A stretch of 24,651 bases of DNA, taken from the NCBI GenBank assembly GCA_041748315.1, contig JBGTDM010000135.1:1-24651 (forward strand), read 5' to 3'. The position numbers and the translations under genes were made by a program. Source of the stretch: CALMEE01 sp041748315 (GTDB lineage: Bacteria > Planctomycetota > Planctomycetia > Pirellulales > Pirellulaceae). A model generated the notes under the pieces. The model saw only the letters and a list, made by a program, of their open reading frames with translations, was not told where the DNA came from and searched no databases. The stretch's first letter is position 1, and each line of letters opens with the position of its first letter. This document shows, piece after piece, positions 9,037 through 17,307 of this stretch.

Positions 9037-9804
9037 ATGAAAAACAATTTTGAATCCGCACCGCTACAAGATTCCTACACACCAACCGTTGGTCGGCGAG
9101 AATTCCTTCAGGTCTCATCTGCCCTTCTAGTCGCAAGCGGGGCATCGCTTTCGCTTGGGTCGTGTTCTGCAAAGGAGCCCCGCTCTCCGTCGTCTGTCGA
9201 ATTTGAATTGCCAAAACTTTCGTATGCCTACGATGCCCTTGAGCCAGTCATTGATGAGCAGACAATGACCATTCATCACACCAAGCATCACCAAGGCTAT
9301 GTCAATAATTTAAACGCTGCGCTCGCCAACCGGGAAGAACTGGCCGGTCATTCAGTTGAAGAGTTGTTGAAATTACTGGATCGATTACCGGATGCAATTC
9401 AATCGGCCGTTCGAAATCATGGCGGCGGTCACGCCAATCACGATTTATTTTGGAAAACCATGCGTCCCGCACAGGATAACAATGCACCGGGAGGTCAAAT
9501 CGCCACTGCATTGGATGCGACTTTCGGGTCATTCGAAAAGTTCCAGGAAGCATTTGCCAAGGCGGCGGCAGGTCAGTTTGGCAGCGGTTGGGCATGGCTC
9601 GTTTCAAGTACCTCGGGTTTAGAAATTGTCTCCACAGCCAATCAGGATAGCCCATTGTCGGCTGGAAAGACCCCCATTCTCGGAATCGATGTTTGGGAGC
9701 ATGCCTACTATCTGAAGTATCAAAACCGACGTGCGGATTACATTGCGGCTTGGTGGCGTGTCGTGAACTGGGATCAGGTTGCGACCAATTTGAACGAAGT
9801 TTGA
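9037..9804 (+). CDS. sodA: Exported manganese-type superoxide dismutase (Tat signal, possible lipoprotein)
   Basis: 255 aa: an N-terminal export region of about 55 aa followed by a complete Fe/Mn SOD domain. It converts superoxide to O2 and H2O2. All four metal ligands are present: His80 (IHHTKHH), His135 (GGHANHDLFW), Asp218 and His222 (DVWEHAYY). The Mn-type signature is seen in GGHANH and Gln203 of STANQDSP, the glutamine that MnSODs supply from this loop. The N-terminus has a twin-arginine motif GRREFL at 19-24, then a hydrophobic stretch, then LGSC at 40-43, which fits a lipobox. So the protein probably leaves the cytoplasm folded and may be lipid-anchored (inference). GAGGA at 9025-9029 is a good ribosome site. 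The next gene overlaps its stop by 4 nt. Metal choice needs an assay; Fe or cambialistic use is possible. Confidence 0.95.
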   Translation: MKNNFESAPLQDSYTPTVGRREFLQVSSALLVASGASLSLGSCSAKEPRSPSSVEFELPKLSYAYDALEPVIDEQTMTIHHTKHHQGYVNNLNAALANREELAGHSVEELLKLLDRLPDAIQSAVRNHGGGHANHDLFWKTMRPAQDNNAPGGQIATALDATFGSFEKFQEAFAKAAAGQFGSGWAWLVSSTSGLEIVSTANQDSPLSAGKTPILGIDVWEHAYYLKYQNRRADYIAAWWRVVNWDQVATNLNEV

Positions 9805-10832
9805 CGGTTGCCAGTAATTTGTCATTCGTTGTTGAATTCGTTCGTTCGATTCCCCTGTTTTATTGTTCCGATTTGGAAACCGGATTGAACGAATCGCCAA
9901 ATGAAAATTTGCCACGCGGTGACTATGATCCACTCGCTATTGACGACGCTGAGATCAAAACGATCGCACTGGTTGTCAAGGATATTAATCGATCACGTGA
10001 GTTTCCGCTGAAGGTATATTTACCGAATACCAAGGAGCCTGCGGCCGTCGTGATCCACAGTCATGGACTGGGAGGTAACAATCAAACTTCTCCATTTTTG
10101 GGAAAACATTGGGCTGCGAGAGGTTACCTGACAGTATTCGTTCAACATCCTGGAAGTGATGACACGGTATGGAAGAATACACCGCTGACGAAGCGTATGA
10201 TGGTAATGCGAAAAGCGGCGAGTGGGCAAAATCTGGACTTGCGAGCCGGAGATATTAAGGCATTGATCGATCAGTTGGTAGACTGGAATCAGGAGGATGC
10301 TCATCCTTTGTATGAGCGAATGAATCTCGAACAGATTGGGATGTCGGGGCATTCGTTCGGTGCCCTTACAACCCAATATGTCAGCGGTCAAACCGTGCTG
10401 GGAACGCAACGCTATACCGACCGAAGAATTCGAGCAGCGATTCCGATGAGCCCAAGTTCTCCACGTGTCGGTGATGCCTCGCCTGCATTCGTTGATGTAT
10501 CGATCCCTTGGATGTGCATGACAGGGACACTCGATGTGGCACCAATCGGCAATGCCGACATCGCATCACGATTGGGCGTTTACAAAGCATTGCCACCCAA
10601 AAACAAATACGGTCTTGTCCTGTTCGAAGCTGAGCACTCGGTGTTTACTGAAAATAAACTTCCTGGTGATCGAAAACCAAGAAACCCCAATCATCACCGC
10701 GCGATTCTGGCATTAAGCACCGCCTTTTGGGATACGTATCTCCGTGGCGATAAAAGCGCCCAAGCTTGGCTTGATGGCGACGGGGCCAAAAAATCCTCGA
10801 GTCCAACGACCAATGGCAAGCCAAATAAGTGA
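9801..10832 (+). CDS. Alpha/beta hydrolase (predicted dienelactone-hydrolase-like), non-ATG start
   Basis: Serine hydrolase fold of up to 343 aa. Counting from the TTG at 9801: oxyanion-type HSHGLGG at 86-92, nucleophile elbow GMSGHSFGA with Ser185, probable acid Asp245 (TGTLDVAP) and His279 (EAEHSVF). The layout resembles the group annotated as predicted dienelactone hydrolases (COG4188-like). The substrate is unknown. There is no usable ATG before the fold begins. TTG at 9801 overlaps the sod stop as TTGA and would couple translation; TTG at 9819 or 9885 (the latter preceded by GGAAACC) are alternatives. The frame stays open back into sod, but that part is a shadow. The N-terminus is mildly hydrophobic and not a clean signal peptide. 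The C-terminus is Lys/Ser/Asn-rich. It is probably cotranscribed with sod. Confidence 0.85.
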   Translation: MTVASNLSFVVEFVRSIPLFYCSDLETGLNESPNENLPRGDYDPLAIDDAEIKTIALVVKDINRSREFPLKVYLPNTKEPAAVVIHSHGLGGNNQTSPFLGKHWAARGYLTVFVQHPGSDDTVWKNTPLTKRMMVMRKAASGQNLDLRAGDIKALIDQLVDWNQEDAHPLYERMNLEQIGMSGHSFGALTTQYVSGQTVLGTQRYTDRRIRAAIPMSPSSPRVGDASPAFVDVSIPWMCMTGTLDVAPIGNADIASRLGVYKALPPKNKYGLVLFEAEHSVFTENKLPGDRKPRNPNHHRAILALSTAFWDTYLRGDKSAQAWLDGDGAKKSSSPTTNGKPNK

Positions 10833-10908
10833 AGTTGGTACGAACTAGAAATCGACCTGTAACGCCGAGCGTGTTGCCGTCGACCTGCTGTGATTATAGG
10901 TCAATCTG

Positions 10909-12825
10909 TTATTCACTTGTTTTGCCTTGCTCCAGATAACGATCACAGAATTCTAAGATGGCTTGGTAGCCACGCAGTTGGTTGGCCTTCTTCTGGAATC
11001 CATGTCCCTCGTCATCAAAAATGATGTATTCCACAGGGACGCCGTTTCTGCGGACCGCTTCGACCATATCGTCTGACTCGACTTGAAGGACACGAGGGTC
11101 ATTTGCGCCTTGGAGAACCAATAAGGGCTTTTTGATGTTACTGGCATGGAACAATGGCGAAATGCTCGTCAGATACTCAATATCATCGAAATCGCCCATC
11201 TCGACTTCAAGTGATTTCCGCTGAGCTTCCCACCAGGGTGGAATGCTATTCAAGGTGCGGACCCAATTGGTCACACCAAACAGATTGATTCCCACGTCAA
11301 ACTCGTCGGGTCGAAAGGCTAAAGCAGCACAAACCATATACCCTCCGTAGCTTCCCCCAATAATTCCGATTCGATCTCCATCAACGTAACCGGTATCGAT
11401 CAACATCTTCTTGCTGGCCACACAATCGTCCAAGTCTCCTTCGCCATGTTTACGATCGTCCAACTGTTGAAAACTCCGGCCATAACCGCTGCTCCCCCGG
11501 TTATTGATGGCGTACACGACATATCCATGGTTAACGAGGAATTGAATCAAATCTCGGTAGCCAAGTGTCGACTGTCCGCCGGGTCCACCATGAACCCAAA
11601 CCAATGCTGGCGCCTTGTCGTTCGCACTCGCTTGATGAGGCTTGTACAGAATCCCTGGAATTTCAATGCCATCGAACGAATCAAATCTTACCACATCGCC
11701 ATTTACGAGATGTTCGGCATCGATTTCGCGATTCAATGATCGAGTAAGCTGCTTGGGCGTCGAGGGACCAAAGTCATAATACATCAGATCTCGTGGCATC
11801 TTTCCACTCGTCGCGTACATGGCAATGCAGGATTCGTCTGAGGCAATCGTTACACTGGTAACACTCGCGCCAGGAATGGATGGAAGTTCAATCGAGCGCA
11901 TGCCGCTGTACTCATAGAACTTGAAAACCGCCCGCGAATCCTCATTAATTCCAATACCCAGATACTTCCCTCGCTTGCTAAAAGCCGCACCGACGACATC
12001 CCAATCTGGCTTCATCACCGTTTCAAATTGAGCTGTTTGCAGATCATATTTGATCAGATATTTGAATTCGTGATCCTGGTCGGTCGTCATCAGCAAGTAC
12101 TTGCCATCAGGTGAAAAGTCAGCGGATGAGAAATTGATATCACCATCATGGGGTGTCAAATGGCGTGTCGATTGATCGGACAAGTTGTAAAGGTAGACGT
12201 CGCTATTGTCGCGAGTATCAATTTTATTTAGCGCAATCAAGTTTCCGTCAGGTGAAACGGGACCCGGGAAGAAACCATCGTCATTCTGAAAAACCAATTC
12301 TCGTGATAAGTCGTCAACACGGTAACGATACACGTCGAAGTATCGTTGGTCTCGTTCGTTCGTGTGAAGATAAAAATACTTATCATCCCGAGACCAATTT
12401 GCAAACTGTGCCTTCAAATTCTCGCCTGGCGTCAAATCCTGCACGGTTCCATCAGGCGTTCGCACAAAAATATGATTGAGTTCATTTCCCCCTTGATCCG
12501 CCGAGTACAGAAATCGTTCGTCGTTGGGAAAATAACCAATCGCCAAGATCGAGTCAGTCATCGATTGGGTGAGCCTGGTTTTATCACCGGTTTCGATAGT
12601 GATTGAATAGGCATTGAAAACTCCCGACTCGTCACTGCTCACCAGAATCTTTGTATTGTCAGGCGAGAACGATGCGCCTCGGTAGTTGATCGTTTCCAAA
12701 AACTGTTCGATTGTGTACTTGGGAACCTCGTGAGATTGAGTCTGGCTGATCGCCAAACTGGCGTTTGTTGACGTACAAATCACAATGCAGATCGACGATC
12801 GTAAAATCAAGTCCAACGTAGTCAT
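10909..12825 (-). CDS. Secreted S9-family peptidase (prolyl oligopeptidase/acylaminoacyl peptidase type)
   Basis: 638 aa. An N-terminal signal peptide (about 1-27, with a hydrophobic stretch from LILRSSICIVICT) precedes a beta-propeller with repeated SPDN/SPDG/SRDD motifs (about 50-370). A C-terminal alpha/beta hydrolase domain follows. The triad is intact: Ser492 in GGSYGGYM, Asp576 in GANDPRV and His608 in DEGHGF; HGGPGGQ and NNRGSSGYG are also typical of S9C enzymes. Such enzymes cleave short peptides, often in nutrient scavenging; this one would act in the periplasm or outside. An AGGAG at 12833-12837 sits well before the ATG. It lies 168 nt after fmdB on the same strand but is probably a separate unit, given that gap and its own SD. 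It converges with the hydrolase gene. Confidence 0.94.
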   Translation of the reverse strand: MTTLDLILRSSICIVICTSTNASLAISQTQSHEVPKYTIEQFLETINYRGASFSPDNTKILVSSDESGVFNAYSITIETGDKTRLTQSMTDSILAIGYFPNDERFLYSADQGGNELNHIFVRTPDGTVQDLTPGENLKAQFANWSRDDKYFYLHTNERDQRYFDVYRYRVDDLSRELVFQNDDGFFPGPVSPDGNLIALNKIDTRDNSDVYLYNLSDQSTRHLTPHDGDINFSSADFSPDGKYLLMTTDQDHEFKYLIKYDLQTAQFETVMKPDWDVVGAAFSKRGKYLGIGINEDSRAVFKFYEYSGMRSIELPSIPGASVTSVTIASDESCIAMYATSGKMPRDLMYYDFGPSTPKQLTRSLNREIDAEHLVNGDVVRFDSFDGIEIPGILYKPHQASANDKAPALVWVHGGPGGQSTLGYRDLIQFLVNHGYVVYAINNRGSSGYGRSFQQLDDRKHGEGDLDDCVASKKMLIDTGYVDGDRIGIIGGSYGGYMVCAALAFRPDEFDVGINLFGVTNWVRTLNSIPPWWEAQRKSLEVEMGDFDDIEYLTSISPLFHASNIKKPLLVLQGANDPRVLQVESDDMVEAVRRNGVPVEYIIFDDEGHGFQKKANQLRGYQAILEFCDRYLEQGKTSE

Positions 12826-12993
12826 CGGTCAACTCCTGATGATATAAAGAACTGGAACAGACGCACGCAATCATACAAACAGAAGCGCATCGAAGGAATC
12901 AGAGGTGGTCCCATATAAAAACGACCGTATCGGGCTCATCAACGGTTAAGTGGCGGGACGTGGCAGATTTTACCAACGTTGCCCGTTGATGGC

Positions 12994-13359
12994 TTATGCA
13001 TCTGACTTGGTTGACGAACTGGATTTATCAGCGGAAGTATTACTCGAATCGGTTCCCTTAGGTTTTGGAGTTGCGGACGCTGCCGTGGACGATTCACTTG
13101 ACGATTTGCCGCCGGATTCGGAGTTGCCGCTATCCGATTGTTTGTCTGCGGCCTCGGCCCCTTTCTTGTACGATTCACTCCGATAATCGGTTTGATAGAA
13201 GCCAGAACCCTTGAACACCACCGCTGCGCCAGTTCCAAACAGGCGGCGAAGTTTCAACTTGCCACAAACTGGACATTTTCTCAATGGTTTATCATTGATG
13301 CTTTGAAAATGTTCGAATTCATGATCGCAGGCTGAGCATTGATAGTCGTAGGTTGGCAT
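12994..13359 (-). CDS. FmdB-type zinc-ribbon protein with Ser-rich tail
   Basis: 121 aa. The N-terminal 55 residues are the FmdB/CxxC_CXXC_SSSS zinc ribbon: MPTYDYQCSACDHEFE with Cys8/Cys11 and KCPVCG with Cys29/Cys32, then FGTGAAVVFKGSGFYQTDYR. From about residue 62 the chain is low-complexity Ser/Lys/Ala/Gly and probably disordered. The family is named after a putative regulator of formamidase genes, but the molecular role is generally unknown. Here it follows grpE by only 11 nt, and a GAGGAAA ribosome site lies in that gap, so it is translated from the dnaJ-grpE message. This suggests a link to protein quality control (inference). Confidence 0.9.
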   Translation of the reverse strand: MPTYDYQCSACDHEFEHFQSINDKPLRKCPVCGKLKLRRLFGTGAAVVFKGSGFYQTDYRSESYKKGAEAADKQSDSGNSESGGKSSSESSTAASATPKPKGTDSSNTSADKSSSSTKSDA

Positions 13360-13370
13360 TGATTTCCTCG

Positions 13371-13964
13371 TTATTTATCGGTGGCAACAAAGACCTTGGC
13401 GGGACGAGCCACTCGGTCGTGCACTTGATAACCCTTTTGGATTTCCTGGACTATGGTGCCGGGTGCGACCTCATCGGTCACCACCATTTGTATCGACTCG
13501 TGCAAATTTGGATCGAAGGGCTGACCCACGACCTCCATTGGAATGCAACCATTTTCAACCAAAACACCGTTAAGTTGTTCCGCAACAAGTTTAACACCTT
13601 GCGTTAAATCGTCGACGCTTGATTGTTTAGACAGGCTGATCGCTCGATTAAGGTTGTCCAACACATCAACCAGTTCGCGTACCAATGGGACTTTTGCGTA
13701 TTTGAGCTGCTCTTCAATTTCACGTCGTGTTCGCTTGCGAAAATTATCAAGCTCTGCATGGGCACGCAAAACTTGGTCTTGTGCTTCGGCAAGCTCATTG
13801 CGCAGAGATTCGATGGAACCTACAACGGAGTCGCTGACATCCGCATCCTGCGGGCTCGCGGTTCCGCCATTGGATTCAGTAGAATTCGGCTGAGTTGTGC
13901 CGACAGGCAATGTTTCCTCTTCGAAAGGGGAAGCCGGATGGTCGTCTGGTATTTTTTTGGACAT
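13371..13964 (-). CDS. grpE: Nucleotide exchange factor GrpE
   Basis: 197 aa from the ATG at 13964; an in-frame GTG six bases upstream (13970) is an alternative. GrpE releases ADP from DnaK. The N-terminal 50 residues are acidic and disordered, then comes the long dimerising helix (IESLRNELAEAQDQVLRAHAELDNFRKRTRRE, broken over about 51-85). The C-terminal beta-wing has GQPFDPNLHESIQMV and ends GYQVHDRVARPAKVFVA, the family signature. It sits between dnaJ (186-192 nt upstream) and fmdB (11 nt downstream). dnaK is not in the window. A TATACT hexamer and a tandem repeat in the gap to dnaJ may give grpE its own promoter. Confidence 0.95.
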   Translation of the reverse strand: MSKKIPDDHPASPFEEETLPVGTTQPNSTESNGGTASPQDADVSDSVVGSIESLRNELAEAQDQVLRAHAELDNFRKRTRREIEEQLKYAKVPLVRELVDVLDNLNRAISLSKQSSVDDLTQGVKLVAEQLNGVLVENGCIPMEVVGQPFDPNLHESIQMVVTDEVAPGTIVQEIQKGYQVHDRVARPAKVFVATDK

Positions 13965-14076
13965 GGTCACTCAAAAAGGCTTCAGTTCAATCATGCATGC
14001 AATGAGCATACATCTGGGCAAAATCAGAAACGGACTGACGTCCACTCCATGTACAGTTGTAATGATAGCTATCTAG

Positions 14077-14100
14077 TATAGCGTCGGTTATAGCGTCGGT
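14077..14100. repeat. Perfect 12-bp tandem repeat between dnaJ and grpE
   Basis: Two exact copies of TATAGCGTCGGT (14077-14088 and 14089-14100). On the minus strand this places two TATA-containing hexamers 12 bp apart upstream of grpE. A perfect 10-bp palindrome GATAGCTATC lies just beside it at 14064-14073. It may be a duplicated promoter or operator element for grpE, or a neutral duplication. Confidence 0.55.
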
Positions 14101-14156
14101 TGTTTTTATGTAGTTGTTGTTAGGGTTCTCTACAGGACGTAAACCCGCAGTGCATT

Positions 14157-15290
14157 TCATGTTTTCGATTCGCAAAAAGCGAAGTATTCCTTGATTTTGT
14201 CAAGGAACGATTTGCGTTGAGGCGAAACATTCTTATGTTCCAATTCGGCAAGTTCCCGGAGGAGTTCCTCCTGACGACCCGCGACTTTTTTCGGCGTTTC
14301 GATGTTGGTCTGTACCAATAGGTCACCTGGGCGCCGACCATGCGGATCGGGCATGCCCCGGTTGGCAATTCGAAACACTTCGCCCGACTGCGTACCGCGG
14401 GGAACATGTAGCGACTCCGGTCCGTCGAGAGTGGGAACCTCGATGTCTGCTCCCAGTGCCGCCTGAGTATAGGCGATGGGGAGTTGAATAATAAGATTTT
14501 GGCCATCACGATGAAAAATCGGATGCGGCATCACGTCGATAAAACAATAACAATCCCCGGGGGGGCCACCATCTGGGCTTGGTTCTCCTTCGCCACGGAT
14601 TCGAACGCGTGTTCCATCGTCGACACCGGCTGGAACCGCGACCTCCAAGCTGACTTGTTTTGCAACATAACCGCGCCCTCGACAATCATTGCACGGATAC
14701 GGGATCGACTGTCCACGTCCGCCGCAATGCGGGCACGTGGTTTGAACTCTTAAGATCCCGGCGGATTGCAGGACCTGTCCTCTCCCGCCACAGGTCGTAC
14801 AAGGTTCGGGAGACGTTCCGGGTTGGGCACCAGTCGTGTTGCAACCTTGACAGCCTTCACTCCGTTTGAACGAGACGTTTTTGAGGGTGCCACGAGCGGC
14901 TTGTTCGAGCGTGAGCGTCAAATCGACACGAATATCATTCCCTTTACGGACTCGACGACCACCGTTTCGACCTCCGAAGATATCGCCAAACATGCCGCCA
15001 CCGAAAAACTCGGAGAAAGCACTGAAGATATCTTCAGCAGAACTGAAACCCGCACCCATTCCTTCCAACCCCGCATGGCCAAATTGATCATAGCGGGATC
15101 GTTTATGGTCGTCGCTTAGCACTTCGTAAGCTTCGGCGGCTTCCTTGAACTTACGACTGGCATCTTCATCACCAGCGTTCGTATCGGGATGGTATTTGGC
15201 AGCGAGTTTACGATACGCGCGCGCGATCTCACTATGTGCCGCGGATCGCGATACTCCTAGGACTTCGTAATAGTCGCGTTTATCTGCCAT
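14157..15290 (-). CDS. dnaJ: Chaperone protein DnaJ (class I Hsp40)
   Basis: 377 aa, close to E. coli DnaJ. It is the co-chaperone that delivers substrates to DnaK and stimulates its ATPase. The J domain at 1-70 has the HPD motif at 34-36. A Gly/Phe-rich linker follows (GMGAGFSSAEDIFSAFSEFF and GGGMFGDIFGG). The zinc-binding region has four CxxC units (CQGC, CTTC, CPHC, CNDC), the first ending TTG rather than the usual GxG. The C-terminal domains carry GEGEPSPDGGPPGDCY and VPTLDG. I choose the ATG at 15290 because it gives the canonical MADKRDYYEVLGV; the frame is open further upstream, but that stretch runs through a terminator hairpin. It ends in TGA. Confidence 0.96.
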   Translation of the reverse strand: MADKRDYYEVLGVSRSAAHSEIARAYRKLAAKYHPDTNAGDEDASRKFKEAAEAYEVLSDDHKRSRYDQFGHAGLEGMGAGFSSAEDIFSAFSEFFGGGMFGDIFGGRNGGRRVRKGNDIRVDLTLTLEQAARGTLKNVSFKRSEGCQGCNTTGAQPGTSPEPCTTCGGRGQVLQSAGILRVQTTCPHCGGRGQSIPYPCNDCRGRGYVAKQVSLEVAVPAGVDDGTRVRIRGEGEPSPDGGPPGDCYCFIDVMPHPIFHRDGQNLIIQLPIAYTQAALGADIEVPTLDGPESLHVPRGTQSGEVFRIANRGMPDPHGRRPGDLLVQTNIETPKKVAGRQEELLRELAELEHKNVSPQRKSFLDKIKEYFAFCESKT

Positions 15291-15309
15291 GATCCAGTAA
15301 TGCCGAATT

Positions 15310-15340
15310 AAAAAAATAGGCCACCCGAAACCGGGCGGCC
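15310..15340 (-). terminator. Intrinsic terminator between groEL and dnaJ
   Basis: Read on the minus strand, GGCCGCCCG and CGGGTGGCC form a 9-bp stem (one G-U pair) with loop GTTT, followed by TA and seven T residues. This is a textbook rho-independent terminator. It lies just after groEL and only about 20 nt before the dnaJ start codon, so dnaJ-grpE-fmdB would be expressed by partial read-through or from a promoter not obvious here. Confidence 0.8.
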
Positions 15341-15480
15341 CCAACTTTATGGAAACTGAGTCGACGTCAGCCGACATCAGGTTAGACTCAAAACAGAGCC
15401 AAGTGGAATTCCAGTTTTAACGACAACTCTAGGTTTCACTTAAGGTTGCCATCTAACCCCGGACCGTAATTTCCCGATTC

Positions 15481-17100
15481 TTAGGAGATTACACCTTCAG
15501 CTCGAGCCTTTTTCTTGTCATCTTCGTCATAGTTGGACACCATTGCGTCGGTTGTCAACAGCAATCCAGCGATACTCGCCGCATTGACCAAGGCAGTTCG
15601 TACGACTTTCACGGGATCAATGACGCCCGCTTTATACATGTCGACGTACTCACCTCGATTCGCATCGAACCCTGTATTCGTGGGCTTGTTAGCCACTTCA
15701 TCTGCGACGACCGAACCATCGATCCCGCCGTTGTCAGCGATCTGGCGGATCGGAGCATCAAGCACGTTCATAATGATGTCGACGCCGATTTTCTCATCGC
15801 CTTTGGCACTACTTCGGATCGCATCAACAGCTTGTCGGCAACGCAACAGTGCAACGCCACCTCCGGGCAAAACACCTTCTTCAACCGCTGCGCGCGTCGC
15901 ATGCAAAGCGTCTTCCACACGAGCCTTCTTCTGTTTCATTTCCGATTCAGTCTCAGCACCGACTTTGACCACGGCAACACCACCGGACAATTTGGCCAGG
16001 CGCTCTTGCAGCTTTTCGCGATCATAATCGCTATCGGATTGTTCAATTTGTTTGCGAATCACGTCAATCCGAGCATTGACATCTTTTCGCGAACCAGCGC
16101 CTTCGATGATCGTGGTATTGTTCTTATCGACGGAAATCTTCTTGGCCTTACCTAAATGGCTTAGCTCAAGTTTTTCCAAACTGATGCCCAATTCCTCGCT
16201 AATAAGCGTTCCCCCGGTGAGGACTGCGATGTCACCCAACAGCGCTTTACGACGATCGCCAAAACCTGGAGCCTTGACTGCACACACGTTTAAAGTGCCA
16301 CGCAACTTATTGACCACCAACAGCGTCAAGGCCTCGGCATCGACATCCTCGGCAATGATCAACAGCGGTTTACCAGCTTGTCCGGTTTTTTCCAAAATGG
16401 GCACTAAATCACGAATGTTGCTGATTTTCTTTTCGAAAATAAATAGATAAGCGTTTTCCAATTCGCAGCTCATCATATTCGGATTGTTGATAAAGTAGGG
16501 GGAGATAAACCCCTTATCGAATTGCATCCCATCGACATAATCAACTTCGGTCGTTCGCGTCCGACCTTCCTCGACGGTGATCACACCATCTTTGCCGACT
16601 CGCTCTAACGCTTCCGCCAGTAACTTGCCGATTTCCATGTCGTTGTTGGCACTGATCGCTCCGACGCTGGCGATCTCCTCCTGCTTTGAAACCGGTTTCG
16701 CCATCTCGCCCAATTTGGCCGAGACTGCTTTTACGGCTTTATCGATTCCTCGACGAATAGCCATCGGGTTGCTGCCGGCCACGACGTTGCGAATCCCTTC
16801 ACGGAAAATCGCTCGCGCCAAGACCGTCGCGGTCGTCGTCCCATCTCCAGCCAAATCTGAAGTCTTCTGCGCGACCTCCGAAACCAGCTTGGCACCCATA
16901 TTCTCGAATCGGTCTTCCAATTCAATTTCCTTGGCCACGCTCACGCCGTCCTTGGTGACCGTTGGGCCACCGAACGATTTGTTAATGATGACATTGCGCC
17001 CCGTCGGCCCCATTGTCATCGCAACGGCATCGGCCAACTTGTCGATCCCTTTCAGCATTCGCTGTCGAGCTTGATCATCGAAAAGCAATTGTTTTGCCAC
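15481..17100 (-). CDS. groEL: Chaperonin GroEL (paralogue without GGM tail)
   Basis: 539 aa, full-length 60-kDa chaperonin. The GTG at 17100 is chosen because it gives the canonical VAKQLLFDDQAR and has GGAG at 17108-17111; the frame stays open to a TTG at 17133, which I reject. Nucleotide-site motifs are intact: MGPTGRNV near 30-37, TKDGVSVAKEI near 49-59, GDGTTTAT at 85-92, EDALHATRAAVEEGVLPGGG in the C-terminal half. The hinge glycine is present (YVDGMQFDKGFISPYF; codon GGG). The C-terminus is KKKARAEGVIS and lacks the Gly-Gly-Met tail, so this copy differs from its neighbour and may serve special substrates (inference). It follows groES by 207 nt. Confidence 0.95.
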   Translation of the reverse strand: MAKQLLFDDQARQRMLKGIDKLADAVAMTMGPTGRNVIINKSFGGPTVTKDGVSVAKEIELEDRFENMGAKLVSEVAQKTSDLAGDGTTTATVLARAIFREGIRNVVAGSNPMAIRRGIDKAVKAVSAKLGEMAKPVSKQEEIASVGAISANNDMEIGKLLAEALERVGKDGVITVEEGRTRTTEVDYVDGMQFDKGFISPYFINNPNMMSCELENAYLFIFEKKISNIRDLVPILEKTGQAGKPLLIIAEDVDAEALTLLVVNKLRGTLNVCAVKAPGFGDRRKALLGDIAVLTGGTLISEELGISLEKLELSHLGKAKKISVDKNNTTIIEGAGSRKDVNARIDVIRKQIEQSDSDYDREKLQERLAKLSGGVAVVKVGAETESEMKQKKARVEDALHATRAAVEEGVLPGGGVALLRCRQAVDAIRSSAKGDEKIGVDIIMNVLDAPIRQIADNGGIDGSVVADEVANKPTNTGFDANRGEYVDMYKAGVIDPVKVVRTALVNAASIAGLLLTTDAMVSNYDEDDKKKARAEGVIS

Positions 17101-17207
17101 AGTATTTCTCCATTGGTCCGCGACGTCAAACAATTCCTGTTGCGCCGCAAAATGTATTGTAAATGTTGTGTTTGTTTTGATTCAGTTCAACCTGACCTGA
17201 CGCGTGC

Positions 17208-17225
17208 TAACGCTCTACTGCGTTA
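17208..17225. promoter_or_regulatory. Inverted repeat in the groES-groEL gap
   Basis: TAACGC-TCTACT-GCGTTA is a perfect 6-bp inverted repeat, extendable with one mismatch. It lies in the 207-nt gap between groES and the downstream groEL, about 110 nt before the groEL start. It does not match CIRCE (TTAGCACTC-N9-GAGTGCTAA). The role is unknown; it could be a processing or regulatory hairpin. Confidence 0.3.
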
Positions 17226-17307
17226 ACATAGGGATGGCCCGCCACAAAATATCGTTGCAACGAAATGCCGTCTGATGGTCGCTCACGACCCAACGGGTTC
17301 GTTGAAA

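Noticed and set aside
9693..9800. N-terminal extension of the hydrolase inside sod
   Set aside because: The frame is open but overlaps the well-defined sod C-terminus and encodes Cys/Gly-rich sequence with no family match; it is a shadow.
12938..12990. Inverted repeat CATCAACGG/CCGTTGATG after fmdB as a terminator
   Set aside because: The arms are about 30 nt apart with no T-tract, so it does not look like an intrinsic terminator.
15110..15126. CIRCE-like half-site TTAGCACTTCG
   Set aside because: It lies inside the dnaJ J-domain codons and has no second half-site; no CIRCE was found upstream of groES or either groEL.
15291..15377. 29-residue N-terminal extension of DnaJ
   Set aside because: It reads through a terminator hairpin, while the ATG at 15290 gives the canonical J-domain start.
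17101..17133. Upstream start for the intact groEL (TTG at 17133)
   Set aside because: The GTG at 17100 has a ribosome site and the canonical AKQLLFDD start; the extension does not look like GroEL.
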